64,000 nt of DNA from Flavobacteriales bacterium. Lineage in GTDB: Bacteria; Bacteroidota; Bacteroidia; UBA10329. Each line of letters starts with the position of its first letter. The stretch's first letter is position 1. The stretch is taken from NCBI GenBank assembly GCA_020635535.1, contig JACJZP010000008.1:53569-117568 (forward strand), read 5' to 3'. The notes under the pieces are model-generated. The model was not told the origin of the DNA. It made no database searches and saw only the letters and a program-made list of their open reading frames with translations. This document shows, one piece after another, positions 35,398 to 45,017 of this stretch. Made by a program: the position numbers and the translations under genes.

Positions 35398-35859
35398 TTG
35401 GAGGACCATTCATCCATATGGGATTTCATACGTAAGTGTGATGTATTCACACTTGCTACTTCGTGTCAAGACCACCCCTATTGCACGCCCTGTTTTTATG
35501 GTTTTGATAAGGTAGACCAACTGTTGATTTTCAAATCAAACATGGAAACCAAGCACGTGCAGGATCTTTTAAAAAATCCGACCGTTGCAGGAAGCATTCT
35601 TCCCAAAAAGCTTGCTATTGGGCAAGTGAGGGGATTACAATTCACAGGAGTGGCACAACGAGTACAGCAGGGTATTTGTACCGACCCTCTCAAATTGGAA
35701 CAGATCTATTACAGTCGATTTCCCTTTGCCCGTACGATGAATGGTGAACTATGGTTCATTACACTTGAAACCGCAAAGCTGACTGACAGTAAACTTGGGT
35801 TTGGCAAGAAACTGAATTGGGCTAGGGTCAGAAAGGCGAAGCCAGAGCCGTATCATTGA
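35398..35859 (+). CDS. UPF0306/YhbP-like FMN-binding split-barrel protein
   Basis: The 153-residue protein resembles YhbP of E. coli and the pyridoxamine-phosphate-oxidase-like split barrel: T-L-A-T-S with C-F-Y-G-F-D, then K-G/R-G-L-Q-F-T-G, R-F-P-F-A-R and the closing L-G-F-G-K-K-L-N-W. The function of the family is not established. Only a TTG start at 35398 gives the complete N-terminal strand; no ATG is available before residue 49. Its end overlaps the opposite-strand mbnH-like gene by 32 bases. Confidence 0.75.
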   Translation: MEDHSSIWDFIRKCDVFTLATSCQDHPYCTPCFYGFDKVDQLLIFKSNMETKHVQDLLKNPTVAGSILPKKLAIGQVRGLQFTGVAQRVQQGICTDPLKLEQIYYSRFPFARTMNGELWFITLETAKLTDSKLGFGKKLNWARVRKAKPEPYH

Positions 35860-36851
35860 CAAATTCCCAATCCGTCAGTGCCTTTAAAAACGCAACAAGG
35901 TCATCCTTTTCCTGCTGGGTAAGCTGCAGCCCATATTCCTTTCCGGGTTTGGTCATGATGGGATCGACCGTTGGCGAACGTAAAACTCCGCTGTTGTAGT
36001 GTTCCACTACCTCCTCCAGTGTAGCAAATCTTCCATCGTGCATATATGGAGAAGTCAACTCCACATTTCGCAAGGTCGGTGCTTTGAATTTTAGACGATC
36101 GTACGGGCTACCTGTGATGTAGCTGCGATCCTTTACTGCGGGATCGTAAACACTATCCAACCCAATATTGTGAAACTCATTATTGGTGAACAACGGTAAC
36201 CCGTGGCAATGGAAACAATCACCTTTTTCCGTAAAGAATACAGGTCATACCGTGCAGTTCTTCGTTACTCAATTGTTCCAAACCTTGCTGGTAACGGTCG
36301 AATTTACTGTTGCTCGATTTCATTCGCCTGAACCACTGCGCCAAAGCCTTAGCAACCAACTCATCGGTTAGCTCGCACGAGCCGAATGCATCTTTGAACA
36401 ACTCTGGATATGTGCCATGATTTTTCAGCACATCAAGATCCACTTCAAAGAATTCCTGCACTTCGAACATCATGATGTCTTCCAAGGTTCCGGTCACCTT
36501 CCCGTTCCAAAGAAAGTTGTGGTTCCACCCAAGGTTTACGTGTGGTAATACCGAAGAATTCTGTGGTGGCGTTGGAACGGAAAACGAATTACTCTGAAAA
36601 TGGCAGGACGAACAGGAAAGCCCATCGTTCGGCCCACCTGTTGAAAGTATTGGATCATAGTACAATCGTCTGCCCAGTTGAACACCTTCTTCCGTAAGCG
36701 GATTGTCGTCCGGCACATTCAGAATGGGGAAATAATCAGGGAAATCGAGTTGATACTGATGTGTGTTTGCTTCGCAGAGATTTTCTTCCTTTTCACACGA
36801 AGTGAAAGCAAATCCAAGGAACAGAAGCATTATCCAGTAGACGATTTTCAT
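35828..36851 (-). CDS. MauG/MbnH-like diheme lipoprotein, frameshifted
   Basis: Two open frames belong to one gene. The first (36851 down to about 36242) has a lipobox at Cys19 (F-T-S-C) and heme site Cys80-Cys83-His84 (CSSCH). The second (to 35828) carries the typical C-terminal T-L-R-N-V-E-L-T-S-P-Y-M-H-D-G-R of diheme peroxidases. The second heme site CFHCH lies at 36203-36217 and is readable only after removing one T near 36242, giving V-F-F-T-E-K-G-D-C-F-H-C-H. The family includes cytochrome c peroxidase and MauG. Its neighbour is MbnP-like, so an MbnH role (modifying a Trp in MbnP) is likely. Confidence 0.8.
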
Positions 36852-36856
36852 GGCAC

Positions 36857-37558
36857 TTATTCCAAAGTGAAGGCGTTATGCATGTTGGCGCTTATCTCCA
36901 GCATAGCTGGCATAATGCCCATTGTATAATTGCCGCTGTCCATGTCAAACGTGTTCGGGTTTGCCAATATCTCGTTCAGGTTAAAGCCGATGGTCATGCT
37001 ACCGTCTGCATCCACATCAAATGGTGTGATAATGGAAATATCTGCCAAGCAAGCATTGTTCCCAATATGAATGGCGTAGCCATCCGTACCCGTTGACGAA
37101 CTGAAATATCCTTCAAACTTCATAAAGTGGTAGCCGCCACCCATTTGCTCGGGCCAAACCATACCAACGTTTTCGGACGTGTTCGGAAGATTACCGTAAA
37201 CATTCAGATCTGCAGGTATTCCAAAATTGAACCGTAACTCTTTAAAAGAACCAGCAGGCACATCTGGCAAAGTGATTTCAGTTTCCTCTCTTGCATCAAT
37301 GAAATATACCCCATCGTCTGCTATAACCTCAGAACCATCGCTCCTGACAAACCTAAAGTTTGAGAGATAATACCTAAGCCTGTTCACACCGTATAGATTT
37401 CCTGCCGCGTCCTGATACATGATTGTATCCAAAATCAGCTCTTGCCCGTCAATATGGTAATGTGGTGTAACCGTGAGTGTGTATCCAAGTTCATCTTTCT
37501 TACAACCGTATAAAGAGGCAATGGTTACTGATAAAAGCAAAAATGATAAATGATGCAT
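36857..37558 (-). CDS. MbnP-like lipoprotein
   Basis: The 233-residue protein has a lipobox at Cys19 (L-Y-G-C-K-K) and the MbnP-type beta-sandwich pattern: an early L-R-Y-Y-L-S-N-F element, a middle L-R-F-N-F-G-I-P and the hallmark W-x(n)-G-G-G-Y-H-F-M-K-F-E-G. Trp135 is the only tryptophan in the protein and sits at that hallmark. In methanotrophs, MbnH converts a Trp of MbnP to kynurenine and MbnP then binds copper. It is 5 bases upstream of the diheme gene, and a perfect Crp/Fnr-type site precedes it. Confidence 0.82.
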   Translation of the reverse strand: MHHLSFLLLSVTIASLYGCKKDELGYTLTVTPHYHIDGQELILDTIMYQDAAGNLYGVNRLRYYLSNFRFVRSDGSEVIADDGVYFIDAREETEITLPDVPAGSFKELRFNFGIPADLNVYGNLPNTSENVGMVWPEQMGGGYHFMKFEGYFSSSTGTDGYAIHIGNNACLADISIITPFDVDADGSMTIGFNLNEILANPNTFDMDSGNYTMGIMPAMLEISANMHNAFTLE

Positions 37559-37605
37559 CCGAATTCAAATTTGTGTTGAATTTCGGGTGAAACACCTTTT
37601 ACATA

Positions 37606-37621
37606 TATGATATGCATCATA
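37606..37621. promoter_or_regulatory. Crp/Fnr-type palindrome before mbnP-like gene
   Basis: TATGATATGCATCATA matches all twelve fixed positions. The centre is about 55 bases before the mbnP-like start at 37558 on the minus strand. Confidence 0.75.
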
Positions 37622-37655
37622 TTTACTTCATTGGATAAAGATATTTTGAGTACCA

Positions 37656-38861
37656 CTACACTGCCAATCGCTGAATCTGCATCTTCAAATCGACTTTAAA
37701 TGCGGCACGCTGGAATTCTTGAATATATTTTGGTACACTCTTATCGGTAACCGTGAATTGCACTACCCTATTATAAATTTTCAGAACCCGAAGCTTGTTG
37801 TCAAAAGCGTACAGTCCAATAAAGTATGTTCCAGCATTGAATAGCCTAGTAGGAATGGTCCAGGTCACTTTATATCTTCCGCTTCTCATACGATTATTCT
37901 TGCTCAATTTTAGTACGGGAGAGTCATCAATTAACCGCACATCCATTACATCAGAAATTCCCATTGCAAGATTGACGTTATTCTCTAGAATTGTATAATC
38001 TAAAAGGATTTTCACTTCATCAGCCGATTCGAATTCAGTGATTTCCAAATCGTCCATGTCAAAAAGACCAAAACGTTCAACCTTGTAACCATATTCATCG
38101 GATTGTATCTCTTTCAACTTTGGTATATCAGACTCCCCTTCCTGTAAGTCTCCGTTGTCCGAACCAGACATGTACCTGTTCTGCACAATATCCTTCTGTG
38201 AACCAATGCTTAACACCCTACCCTTGTCAAGCAAAATTACCCTTGAGCAGATTTCCATAACCGTACCCATATCATGACTAACCAGAACAACCGTACAACC
38301 TCTTTCAACAATATCATTGATCTTGGCAACACATCTTCTTCTGAAAGATGCATCACCCACCGCCAAAACTTCATCAAGTAATAAAATGTCTGAGCGTAGG
38401 TGTACAATTATGGAAAATGCTAGGCGTAGAAACATACCGCTGCTATAGTGTTTTACGGCTGTGTCAATGAAATCGCCAACACCGCTGAATGCCACCAACT
38501 CTTCAAATACCTCGTCAACCTCTTGTTTCTTCATTCCAAGCAATTGGCCACGCAAGTACACATTCTCCCTACCAGATATTTCCGGGTGAATGCCTGTTCC
38601 GATGTCCAGGATGGAGGATGGGGTGCCGAAAATTTCAACCACTCCTTCTGTTGGAGGGGTTATTCCTGATAAAATTTTCAAAACCGTGGATTTGCCAGAT
38701 CCATTTTTACCGATAATACCTAGAACCTCGCCCTTTGCCACTTCAAAACTCACATTGCGCAAAGCATAAAATGGAACCATCTTACCTGAAGCACCATCCC
38801 GCTTGAAGTAGCACTTGTCAAGATTCTCCACTCTCACTACTATATTCTCACGATCGTTCAT
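37656..38861 (-). CDS. polysaccharide ABC exporter ATP-binding protein (Wzt/TagH type)
   Basis: The 401-residue protein has Walker A G-K-N-G-S-G-K-S, the signature H-Y-S-S-G-M in place of LSGGQ as is normal for Wzt/TagH/KpsT, Walker B L-L-D-E and the switch His in V-S-H-D. A C-terminal domain of about 150 residues (after 250) resembles the carbohydrate-binding domain of Wzt proteins that select finished O-antigen. I chose ATG 38861, which overlaps the permease stop by 4 bases; the longer frame to 38957 runs into the permease gene. Confidence 0.88.
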   Translation of the reverse strand: MNDRENIVVRVENLDKCYFKRDGASGKMVPFYALRNVSFEVAKGEVLGIIGKNGSGKSTVLKILSGITPPTEGVVEIFGTPSSILDIGTGIHPEISGRENVYLRGQLLGMKKQEVDEVFEELVAFSGVGDFIDTAVKHYSSGMFLRLAFSIIVHLRSDILLLDEVLAVGDASFRRRCVAKINDIVERGCTVVLVSHDMGTVMEICSRVILLDKGRVLSIGSQKDIVQNRYMSGSDNGDLQEGESDIPKLKEIQSDEYGYKVERFGLFDMDDLEITEFESADEVKILLDYTILENNVNLAMGISDVMDVRLIDDSPVLKLSKNNRMRSGRYKVTWTIPTRLFNAGTYFIGLYAFDNKLRVLKIYNRVVQFTVTDKSVPKYIQEFQRAAFKVDLKMQIQRLAV

Positions 38862-39697
38862 ATGACGTCCATCATATGATGTTCCTGTCGTTTGAAAAAC
38901 ACCGTTCCTGCAATCAGCAAAAGAAAAGCCAGTATAAGGCCAAAAGCATACGACCACGTAAACTCAGAATACCCCCAGAGACACCAACGATAGCCTTCCA
39001 CAACTCCGGTCATTGGATTGAGATAAAGGAACCAGTTGAGTTTATCTGGAACTATGGTTGTTGGAAAGAAAACCGGAGTCAGCCAAATTCCGAAGTTGAC
39101 AATGTACGGCACAATATGCTGTAGGTCCCTATACCTTATTGTGAGGGCGCTAAGCCAGACAGCCACCGATAATCCCACCGTGGCATTAACGGCAACGAAT
39201 CCGGGGAGTAACAGAATCTGCCAACCTGGCTTCACGTTCATTACCAACATTAGCACCATTAACAGGCAAAGAGAAATGGTCAGATCAACGGCACCGACCA
39301 CCACTTTGGAAAGTGGTAGGATTATTCTGGGGAAATATACTTTCTGTGATAGTTCCTGTCCACTAATTAGAGAATTACTACCCTGATACACTATATAACT
39401 GAAAAAGTACCAAGCGGTCATTCCAGAAAAAGCAAATACCGCATACCCACATTCTGGCACCTTGGGCATTGCCACAAGGAAATGAAAGAAAAAGTAAAAT
39501 ATAGCCAGACCGGTCAACGGTTGTATGATAGTCCAGACCAAACCAAGTACGGTTTGAGCGTATTTGATCTTAAGGTCTCTTGTTGCCAAGACAACTATCA
39601 TGTAGCGATAGTCCCATACTTTCCCGAGATAGGCAGAAAATGAATCTGGTTGTTTTGTGTATCTAAGCCTCATCTCTTGCAGCGAAAGCAACTTCAT
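38858..39697 (-). CDS. polysaccharide ABC exporter permease (Wzm type)
   Basis: The 279-residue protein is an ABC-2 type permease with about six membrane helices and the family-typical L-G-x-x-W-x-x-x-x-P segment (L-G-L-V-W-T-I-I-Q-P). It forms the channel for lipid-linked O-antigen or other surface polysaccharide together with the ATPase encoded next. No glycosyltransferases are in the window, so the cargo is unknown. Confidence 0.88.
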   Translation of the reverse strand: MKLLSLQEMRLRYTKQPDSFSAYLGKVWDYRYMIVVLATRDLKIKYAQTVLGLVWTIIQPLTGLAIFYFFFHFLVAMPKVPECGYAVFAFSGMTAWYFFSYIVYQGSNSLISGQELSQKVYFPRIILPLSKVVVGAVDLTISLCLLMVLMLVMNVKPGWQILLLPGFVAVNATVGLSVAVWLSALTIRYRDLQHIVPYIVNFGIWLTPVFFPTTIVPDKLNWFLYLNPMTGVVEGYRWCLWGYSEFTWSYAFGLILAFLLLIAGTVFFKRQEHHMMDVI

Positions 39698-39789
39698 GAG
39701 TTATGGTCACCTTCATATAGAAGACAACCAAGCAACAAATACACTGAAGGCATCCGATGACCTGTATCATCTTCTTGCAACCGAAATCA

Positions 39790-42369
39790 TTATCCACACT
39801 TACTATGCCCACAGCTCTTGCATTTGAGACAGCCTTCTTCATAGATAAGCCCTTCCGGGTCGTTGCATGAAGGACATTTGTGGTCTGCTTTGGTGCCATC
39901 CGGAATGTAACGCTTCAGTGTACGTTCCACACCATTTTTCCATGTATTAATGTTCTCATCAAACAGGTTCAGGCGTGAAACAAGGTTAACCACATACGGC
40001 AAAGGCATACCATGGCGAAGTACACCTGAGATAAGCTTGGCGTAGTTCCAAAATTCCTTATCGAAACTTCTCGAAAGTCCTTCGATGGTTGTACGATAAC
40101 CATCCTTATCCATGTACTGAAAATCGTAACGCGCATTACCATCCTCGTCACGGTCTTTAATGACCCAACCTTTATCTGCCCATGTTGGAAGGTGGAATGC
40201 CTCTTCGGCTTTCCCGGTAAAGATCTCGTACGGCTTTCCATTAAGCAGACCAATAACCGCAATCCACTTTTCTTTTTCGTTTTGGAAACGGACCACTTCG
40301 GCTTCCAATTTCTTCGGCCTACGTGGTGGACGGGTTTCAATGATCGCATCCGTAGGTTCTTCCTTTTTCTCTTCGGTCGAAACTAGGACACCCGAGCGTG
40401 AACCATCGCGATAAACCGTTATTCCTTTTACCCCTTGTTCCCAAGATTTGAGGTAGATCTCTCCTACCTTTTCTTGGCTAACGTCTTCGGGCAGATTGAT
40501 GGTCGAACTGATGGAATGCGTCACATATTTCTGAACCATAGCCTGCAACTTTACACGCTGCACCCAATCTATTTCAGGTGCTGTCGACCCCGCGTAGGGA
40601 CTTTTCACCTCATCGGTTTCGCCAGTTACCTCCATCCATTTTTTCAGTTTCGGGTGGTAAACCGTGAACTCTTCCCAACGGTCTCCCAATTCATCCACGA
40701 AAGAAACCTTTGCGTCTGGTGTCGTCTCCATCACTTTTCTCCTGCGCTTATAGCTGGTGAGAAAAACTGGTTCAATACCAGAAGATGTCTGCGCCAGCAT
40801 ACTTAGCGTACCAGTTGGCGCAACCGTACTAATGGAAATGTTCCTACGACCGTGCTGCATCATACGTTCGTACACGTTCGGGAATTCTTTCTTAAGCATT
40901 TGAACGAATTCAGAACTGTCCTCGATATTCTTATCAAACGCTTCAAATTTCCCACGTTCAATGGCCATGTCGATGGAACAGTTGAACTCAGCATCGCACT
41001 TGGTACGCATCATCTTTTCCATTTCAGCCAATGCTTCATCACTATCGAATTTCAACCCAAGTGCAGCACAGGCATCAGCCAATGCGGTGAAGCCCAAGCC
41101 AGTTCTTCGCCCTTTCTTCCCTGCATTGTAAAGCAATTCCCAAGTGTCCATTTCCACTTTTTTGATGTGGTCTGGTTCTGGGTCGCTTTTCACTTTATCA
41201 AGAATGCGTTCGATGGCTTCCAGTTCAAGGTCAACCAAGTCGTCCATCAATCGTTGGGCTTCGTAGGTCGTCTTCCAGAATTTCTTGTGATTGAATGAAG
41301 CCTTTTCCGTAAACGGCTCTTCCACAAACGAGTACAGATTGATGGCAATCAAGCGGCAACTGTCTCCACCCTGCATAGCAATCTCCGAACACGGGTTGGT
41401 GCTTGTATTTTTGAACTCAGGATAAACTGAAGAAGTAGAATAATAATGTTGCCGATCCCAGAAAATGAGACCTGGCTCTGCGGTATTGTGCGCACATTGA
41501 ATGATGGTGTTCCACAATTCACGTGCATTCACTTTCTTGGTGATCTTCGGTTTTTTGGCATCGATGGGCCAACGATGCATGTATTGTTTATTGTCCCGCA
41601 CGGCCTTCATGAATTCATCAGAAATACGCACCGAAACATTGGCACCCGTCACTTTGGTCAGGTCCTGTTTAATGGTCACGAAATCCTCCACATCGGGATG
41701 AGCAATGTCCATCGTGATCATCAGTGCACCGCGTCTTCCATTCTGCGAAACTTCACGCGTGGTATTGGAAAAACGCTCCATGAAGGAAACCGCTCCTGAG
41801 GTACTTCCAGCGGCATTATTCACGCGCAATCCTGAAGGGCGGATGGTTGACATGTCTAACCCAACTCCGCAGCGCCTTTTAAAGAGCTGAACCAATTGCT
41901 GATCGGTGTACATGATGCCGCCATAGCTGTCGTACACCTCGGGAATGACCACGCAATTACTCAGCGAAGCCAGCATGTATGGATTGCCCAATGCTGCCAT
42001 CACGCTACCCTGCGGAATTACGTATTTGAAACCGCGGAAGAGGTTATAGATCTCATCCTCGGTCATCGGATGCCGTTGCTGACCATACTCCGAAAGCAAC
42101 GCGGTTTTTGCACCAAGATCGGCTGCCAAACCATGCTTAGCTTCGATACGTGCAAACTGCTTTGCCATGCGTTTATGCATGGCATCAGGATTGCTTTCTA
42201 CCAATTTACCATCATCATTCCGCATGGCATATTTGTTAATCCACGTGGTGGCCGCCAGTTGGTCGCCATCAAAGTATTCCAGGCACTTCTTTAGTACCTC
42301 GTCATACAGGAACGTTGGGATTTCGGCAACTTCTCTTTTTGCTGTTTTTGGTGCGTCTTTTACGGCCAT
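39790..42369 (-). CDS. nrdJ: adenosylcobalamin-dependent ribonucleotide reductase (class II)
   Basis: The 859-residue protein reduces ribonucleotides without oxygen, using B12. The N-terminal part has N-A-A-G-S-T-S-G-A-V-S-F and G-R-R-G-A-L-M, and the active-site region has N-P-C-S-E-I-A-M. The extreme C-terminus has a four-cysteine zinc-ribbon-like C-P-S-C...C-L-K-C-K-S-C-G that probably holds the redox-active pair. Class II enzymes work with or without oxygen. A Crp/Fnr-type site lies about 145 bases upstream. Confidence 0.93.
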   Translation of the reverse strand: MAVKDAPKTAKREVAEIPTFLYDEVLKKCLEYFDGDQLAATTWINKYAMRNDDGKLVESNPDAMHKRMAKQFARIEAKHGLAADLGAKTALLSEYGQQRHPMTEDEIYNLFRGFKYVIPQGSVMAALGNPYMLASLSNCVVIPEVYDSYGGIMYTDQQLVQLFKRRCGVGLDMSTIRPSGLRVNNAAGSTSGAVSFMERFSNTTREVSQNGRRGALMITMDIAHPDVEDFVTIKQDLTKVTGANVSVRISDEFMKAVRDNKQYMHRWPIDAKKPKITKKVNARELWNTIIQCAHNTAEPGLIFWDRQHYYSTSSVYPEFKNTSTNPCSEIAMQGGDSCRLIAINLYSFVEEPFTEKASFNHKKFWKTTYEAQRLMDDLVDLELEAIERILDKVKSDPEPDHIKKVEMDTWELLYNAGKKGRRTGLGFTALADACAALGLKFDSDEALAEMEKMMRTKCDAEFNCSIDMAIERGKFEAFDKNIEDSSEFVQMLKKEFPNVYERMMQHGRRNISISTVAPTGTLSMLAQTSSGIEPVFLTSYKRRRKVMETTPDAKVSFVDELGDRWEEFTVYHPKLKKWMEVTGETDEVKSPYAGSTAPEIDWVQRVKLQAMVQKYVTHSISSTINLPEDVSQEKVGEIYLKSWEQGVKGITVYRDGSRSGVLVSTEEKKEEPTDAIIETRPPRRPKKLEAEVVRFQNEKEKWIAVIGLLNGKPYEIFTGKAEEAFHLPTWADKGWVIKDRDEDGNARYDFQYMDKDGYRTTIEGLSRSFDKEFWNYAKLISGVLRHGMPLPYVVNLVSRLNLFDENINTWKNGVERTLKRYIPDGTKADHKCPSCNDPEGLIYEEGCLKCKSCGHSKCG

Positions 42370-42506
42370 GGATTCTTCTTTTATAGTTAGTGCCCATGAA
42401 AGTATTTACCAAAAAAATCATCCCGATAGCCTTGCCTAGGGGTTATGAAAAATTGAAATGTTGAAAAATCACAACTTATTGATTTTCAATTATTTGAATT
42501 TTAAAA

Positions 42507-42522
42507 AATGATATAAATCATA
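42507..42522. promoter_or_regulatory. Crp/Fnr-type palindrome before nrdJ
   Basis: AATGATATAAATCATA matches eleven of twelve fixed positions. It abuts the crp/fnr gene stop and is centred about 145 bases before the nrdJ start, so the leader is longer than for other sites. Confidence 0.6.
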
Positions 42523-43209
42523 TTAACAGGCTATGAATTGACAGAGCTTCTCCAGATTCAGAACCCTCAACTTCTTACCCTCTATCTGAAGTATTTTTTC
42601 AGATTGAAGGTCGCTCAAACTACGAACGGTAGACTCATAGGTGGTATTTGCCAAAGAAGAGATGTCCTTTCTAGAAATCGTATAACTCAATAGTGTGGAA
42701 TCATTCTTGTCAAACCCAAAGGATTCAACATTCACTTTCACGGCCTCAGCAACCCGTTGCAAAACCGACATTTTAAGCAGGTTCTTCTTCCTCTGTTCTG
42801 ACCTTCTCAACTCCTCTGAAATGAACAACATGAAATAATAACAGAACTCGTTATTATTCCTTAAAAGATCCTCGAAAACGCTTAATGGAAGGATGTTCAC
42901 AGTGGTCTCGCTCAAGGCTTCAGCAGTAACAGGAAATACGTGATCAGCACCCAATCCTCGGTGTCCAAGTGTTTGACCATCGGTTGCAAAACGAATGACC
43001 ACCTCCACATCTTTTGAATAGTTTGTATAAACCTTGACGCGTCCCTTGTCAACCATATACATATTATCCATCCTTTGGCCTTCCTTGAAAATTGTTTCTC
43101 CCTTCTTAAATGCCAGTGTCGTGGTATTCTCAACGGCTACACTACGCCATTTCTTGGTACAATATGTTCTGAATAGCTGATCAAGCTGCTTAATATCCGG
43201 TTGTCTCAT
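42523..43209 (-). CDS. Crp/Fnr family transcription regulator
   Basis: The 228-residue protein has an N-terminal cyclic-nucleotide-binding-like beta-roll (about 15-120), a long dimer helix (about 121-150) and a C-terminal helix-turn-helix (about 175-210). In the recognition helix Y-E-S-T-V-R-S, Glu192 and Arg196 align with the E and R of CRP/FNR that read TGA/TCA, which fits the TATGAT-N4-ATCATA palindromes around it. The four FNR cluster cysteines are absent, so it probably senses a small molecule or NO/heme as in DNR. It lies 53 bases after moaA and may be co-transcribed with it. Confidence 0.9.
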   Translation of the reverse strand: MRQPDIKQLDQLFRTYCTKKWRSVAVENTTTLAFKKGETIFKEGQRMDNMYMVDKGRVKVYTNYSKDVEVVIRFATDGQTLGHRGLGADHVFPVTAEALSETTVNILPLSVFEDLLRNNNEFCYYFMLFISEELRRSEQRKKNLLKMSVLQRVAEAVKVNVESFGFDKNDSTLLSYTISRKDISSLANTTYESTVRSLSDLQSEKILQIEGKKLRVLNLEKLCQFIAC

Positions 43210-43262
43210 GAGATGGTATTTGGTGCCGAATTTAACATCTGGTCACAAAACGAAGGTAATGG

Positions 43263-44270
43263 CTATCCCCCTATACTAACCATGCTTCTGTTATCAGAAT
43301 GGACATCCGAATCTGAGAGTTGCTCCATAGTATTCATTCCTGAACGCACCGCTTTCTTGTTAAGCACCGCATCGGCTATCAGCGGTTTGATGTCCTTTCC
43401 ACTTCTGAACGCGGTGAGCAGGTCGGTTTCTGAATTGGAGAATAAGCAGTTTTTAATCTTACCATCGGCTGTAAGCCGTATTCGATTACATGTATCGCAG
43501 AATGGGTTGGTCACAGAACTGATAATGGCAAACGTACCTCTGCCACCTTTCAGCCTATAATTTTTTGCAGTATCGTTGGGGCTATCTGTAATGCGTTCAA
43601 AACCAAATGGCCCAAAACGCTCCGTTGCCCTTGAGAGAATTTCGTCCAACGAAACTCCGTTTTTCCATTCCCAACGGTTACCACCAAATGGCATGAATTC
43701 TATGAAACGTACGTGAATGGGTGTTTGGCGTGTCCATTCAATGAAATCGGTTACCTCATCATCGTTTGTGCCACGCATCACCACCACGTTTATCTTAACG
43801 TGGAAGTCACGGTCCAACAACATTTGAATGTTGGACATGATGCGATCAAAATAGTCGCGCCTGGTAATTGCTGCGACACGATCACGCATTAAACTATCCA
43901 AACTCACATTGATCGACCGAATTTCACATGCTTCAAAGCAATCGATGTACCTATCGACCAAAATGCCATTGGTAGTAATACCAAGTTTCACAGGCAAGGC
44001 TGAAAGTTGACGAATGATGTTTTCAGCATCCTTTCTAATGAGCGGTTCACCACCTGTAAGCCTTATCTTTTTCACACCAAGATCAACAAACGTACTAGCA
44101 ATGGAAACGACCTCTTCTGTACGCATGAAATGTTCCTTTGGTCTAAGTGGAACTCCTTCTAATGGCATACAATAAAAACAGCGCAGATTGCAACGCTCGG
44201 TGAGCGAAATACGCAGGTAATCATGTACCCGACCGAATCTGTCTTTCAATATGTGAGTTCCTTGAGGCAT
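43263..44270 (-). CDS. moaA: GTP 3',8-cyclase
   Basis: The 335-residue radical SAM enzyme performs the first step of molybdenum cofactor synthesis. The N-terminal cluster motif is C-N-L-R-C-F-Y-C, and the second cluster site is C-D-T-C-N-R-I-R-L-T with a later C-L-F-S. The end S-I-G-G is the conserved Gly-Gly tail required by the enzyme. Its start codon overlaps the hemerythrin stop (TGATG). The rest of the cofactor pathway is at 56-61.7 kb. Confidence 0.95.
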   Translation of the reverse strand: MPQGTHILKDRFGRVHDYLRISLTERCNLRCFYCMPLEGVPLRPKEHFMRTEEVVSIASTFVDLGVKKIRLTGGEPLIRKDAENIIRQLSALPVKLGITTNGILVDRYIDCFEACEIRSINVSLDSLMRDRVAAITRRDYFDRIMSNIQMLLDRDFHVKINVVVMRGTNDDEVTDFIEWTRQTPIHVRFIEFMPFGGNRWEWKNGVSLDEILSRATERFGPFGFERITDSPNDTAKNYRLKGGRGTFAIISSVTNPFCDTCNRIRLTADGKIKNCLFSNSETDLLTAFRSGKDIKPLIADAVLNKKAVRSGMNTMEQLSDSDVHSDNRSMVSIGG

Positions 44271-44971
44271 CAGGAGGTCATGATACTCATCTCCTCAAAT
44301 GTGATGAGTTTATGGGCCAAGGGAAACAGCACGTTATCCTCTCGGTAGATGTGCAGCTTAATGGTTTCTACCAACTCTCGGGCGTTATCATAGGCCACAT
44401 CGTAAGTGAACATTCTCGAGTTCACATCAGGAAGTCGCGCTGCAAGCCCAAGCATATTGAAGACCAATGCACCCAGTTGTATGAACTTGACGTGATCATC
44501 CTCCATCATATCGATAGCCGTTGTGGGTTTCTCACTTTCGCTGTGCTCGCCACTTTCTATAAGCCGTTTGTGCAGTAGCGGAAAGAGCTGACGCTCTTCT
44601 CTGCGATTGTGGTCCAAGAGATTGTTCTCAAAGAACTCGAAGAATTTACGAAGCGGGTCGTTTATACTGTCATCCAATCTGTATCCGCCTTCTTTGAACC
44701 TTTGCATGGCCTTTTCAAATTCTTCCACCACTTGTAAAGCACTTTCATGCTCGGTCATGTATTGCTGTATGAGTGGGTGATAGGTGGCCTTTTCTTCTAC
44801 CTCAGGCGTGTTCATCTCGTATGCATCCGGTGGATCCATCGGAGAAAGCTCATCCTGATCCAACTGCTTGGAGGCATTTCTAAGAATCGGATCTTCTTCT
44901 TTGAGTTTAAGATTGATCTCTTTCTGCTCTTTCCCTACCCGTTTTCCTGTTTTGGTATCTATAATCTTCAT
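44270..44971 (-). CDS. hemerythrin-like HHE domain protein
   Basis: The 233-residue protein has about 60 charged N-terminal residues, then a four-helix HHE domain. Likely di-iron ligands are the His/Glu residues in T-E-H-E-S-A, L-D-H-N-R-R-E-E, D-D-H-V-K-F and H-I-Y-R-E-D-N-V-L-F-P. Such proteins bind oxygen, NO or iron for repair. It is the first gene of a hemerythrin-moaA row with a Crp/Fnr-type site upstream. Confidence 0.85.
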   Translation of the reverse strand: MKIIDTKTGKRVGKEQKEINLKLKEEDPILRNASKQLDQDELSPMDPPDAYEMNTPEVEEKATYHPLIQQYMTEHESALQVVEEFEKAMQRFKEGGYRLDDSINDPLRKFFEFFENNLLDHNRREERQLFPLLHKRLIESGEHSESEKPTTAIDMMEDDHVKFIQLGALVFNMLGLAARLPDVNSRMFTYDVAYDNARELVETIKLHIYREDNVLFPLAHKLITFEEMSIMTS

Positions 44972-45017
44972 GACGTTATATCCTGTGGTAAATAACCATA
45001 CTATCGACCTGTTAATC

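Noticed and set aside
42523..43209. true FNR with an oxygen-sensing Fe-S cluster
   Set aside because: The N-terminal cysteine cluster of FNR is missing; only a Crp/Fnr family call is safe.
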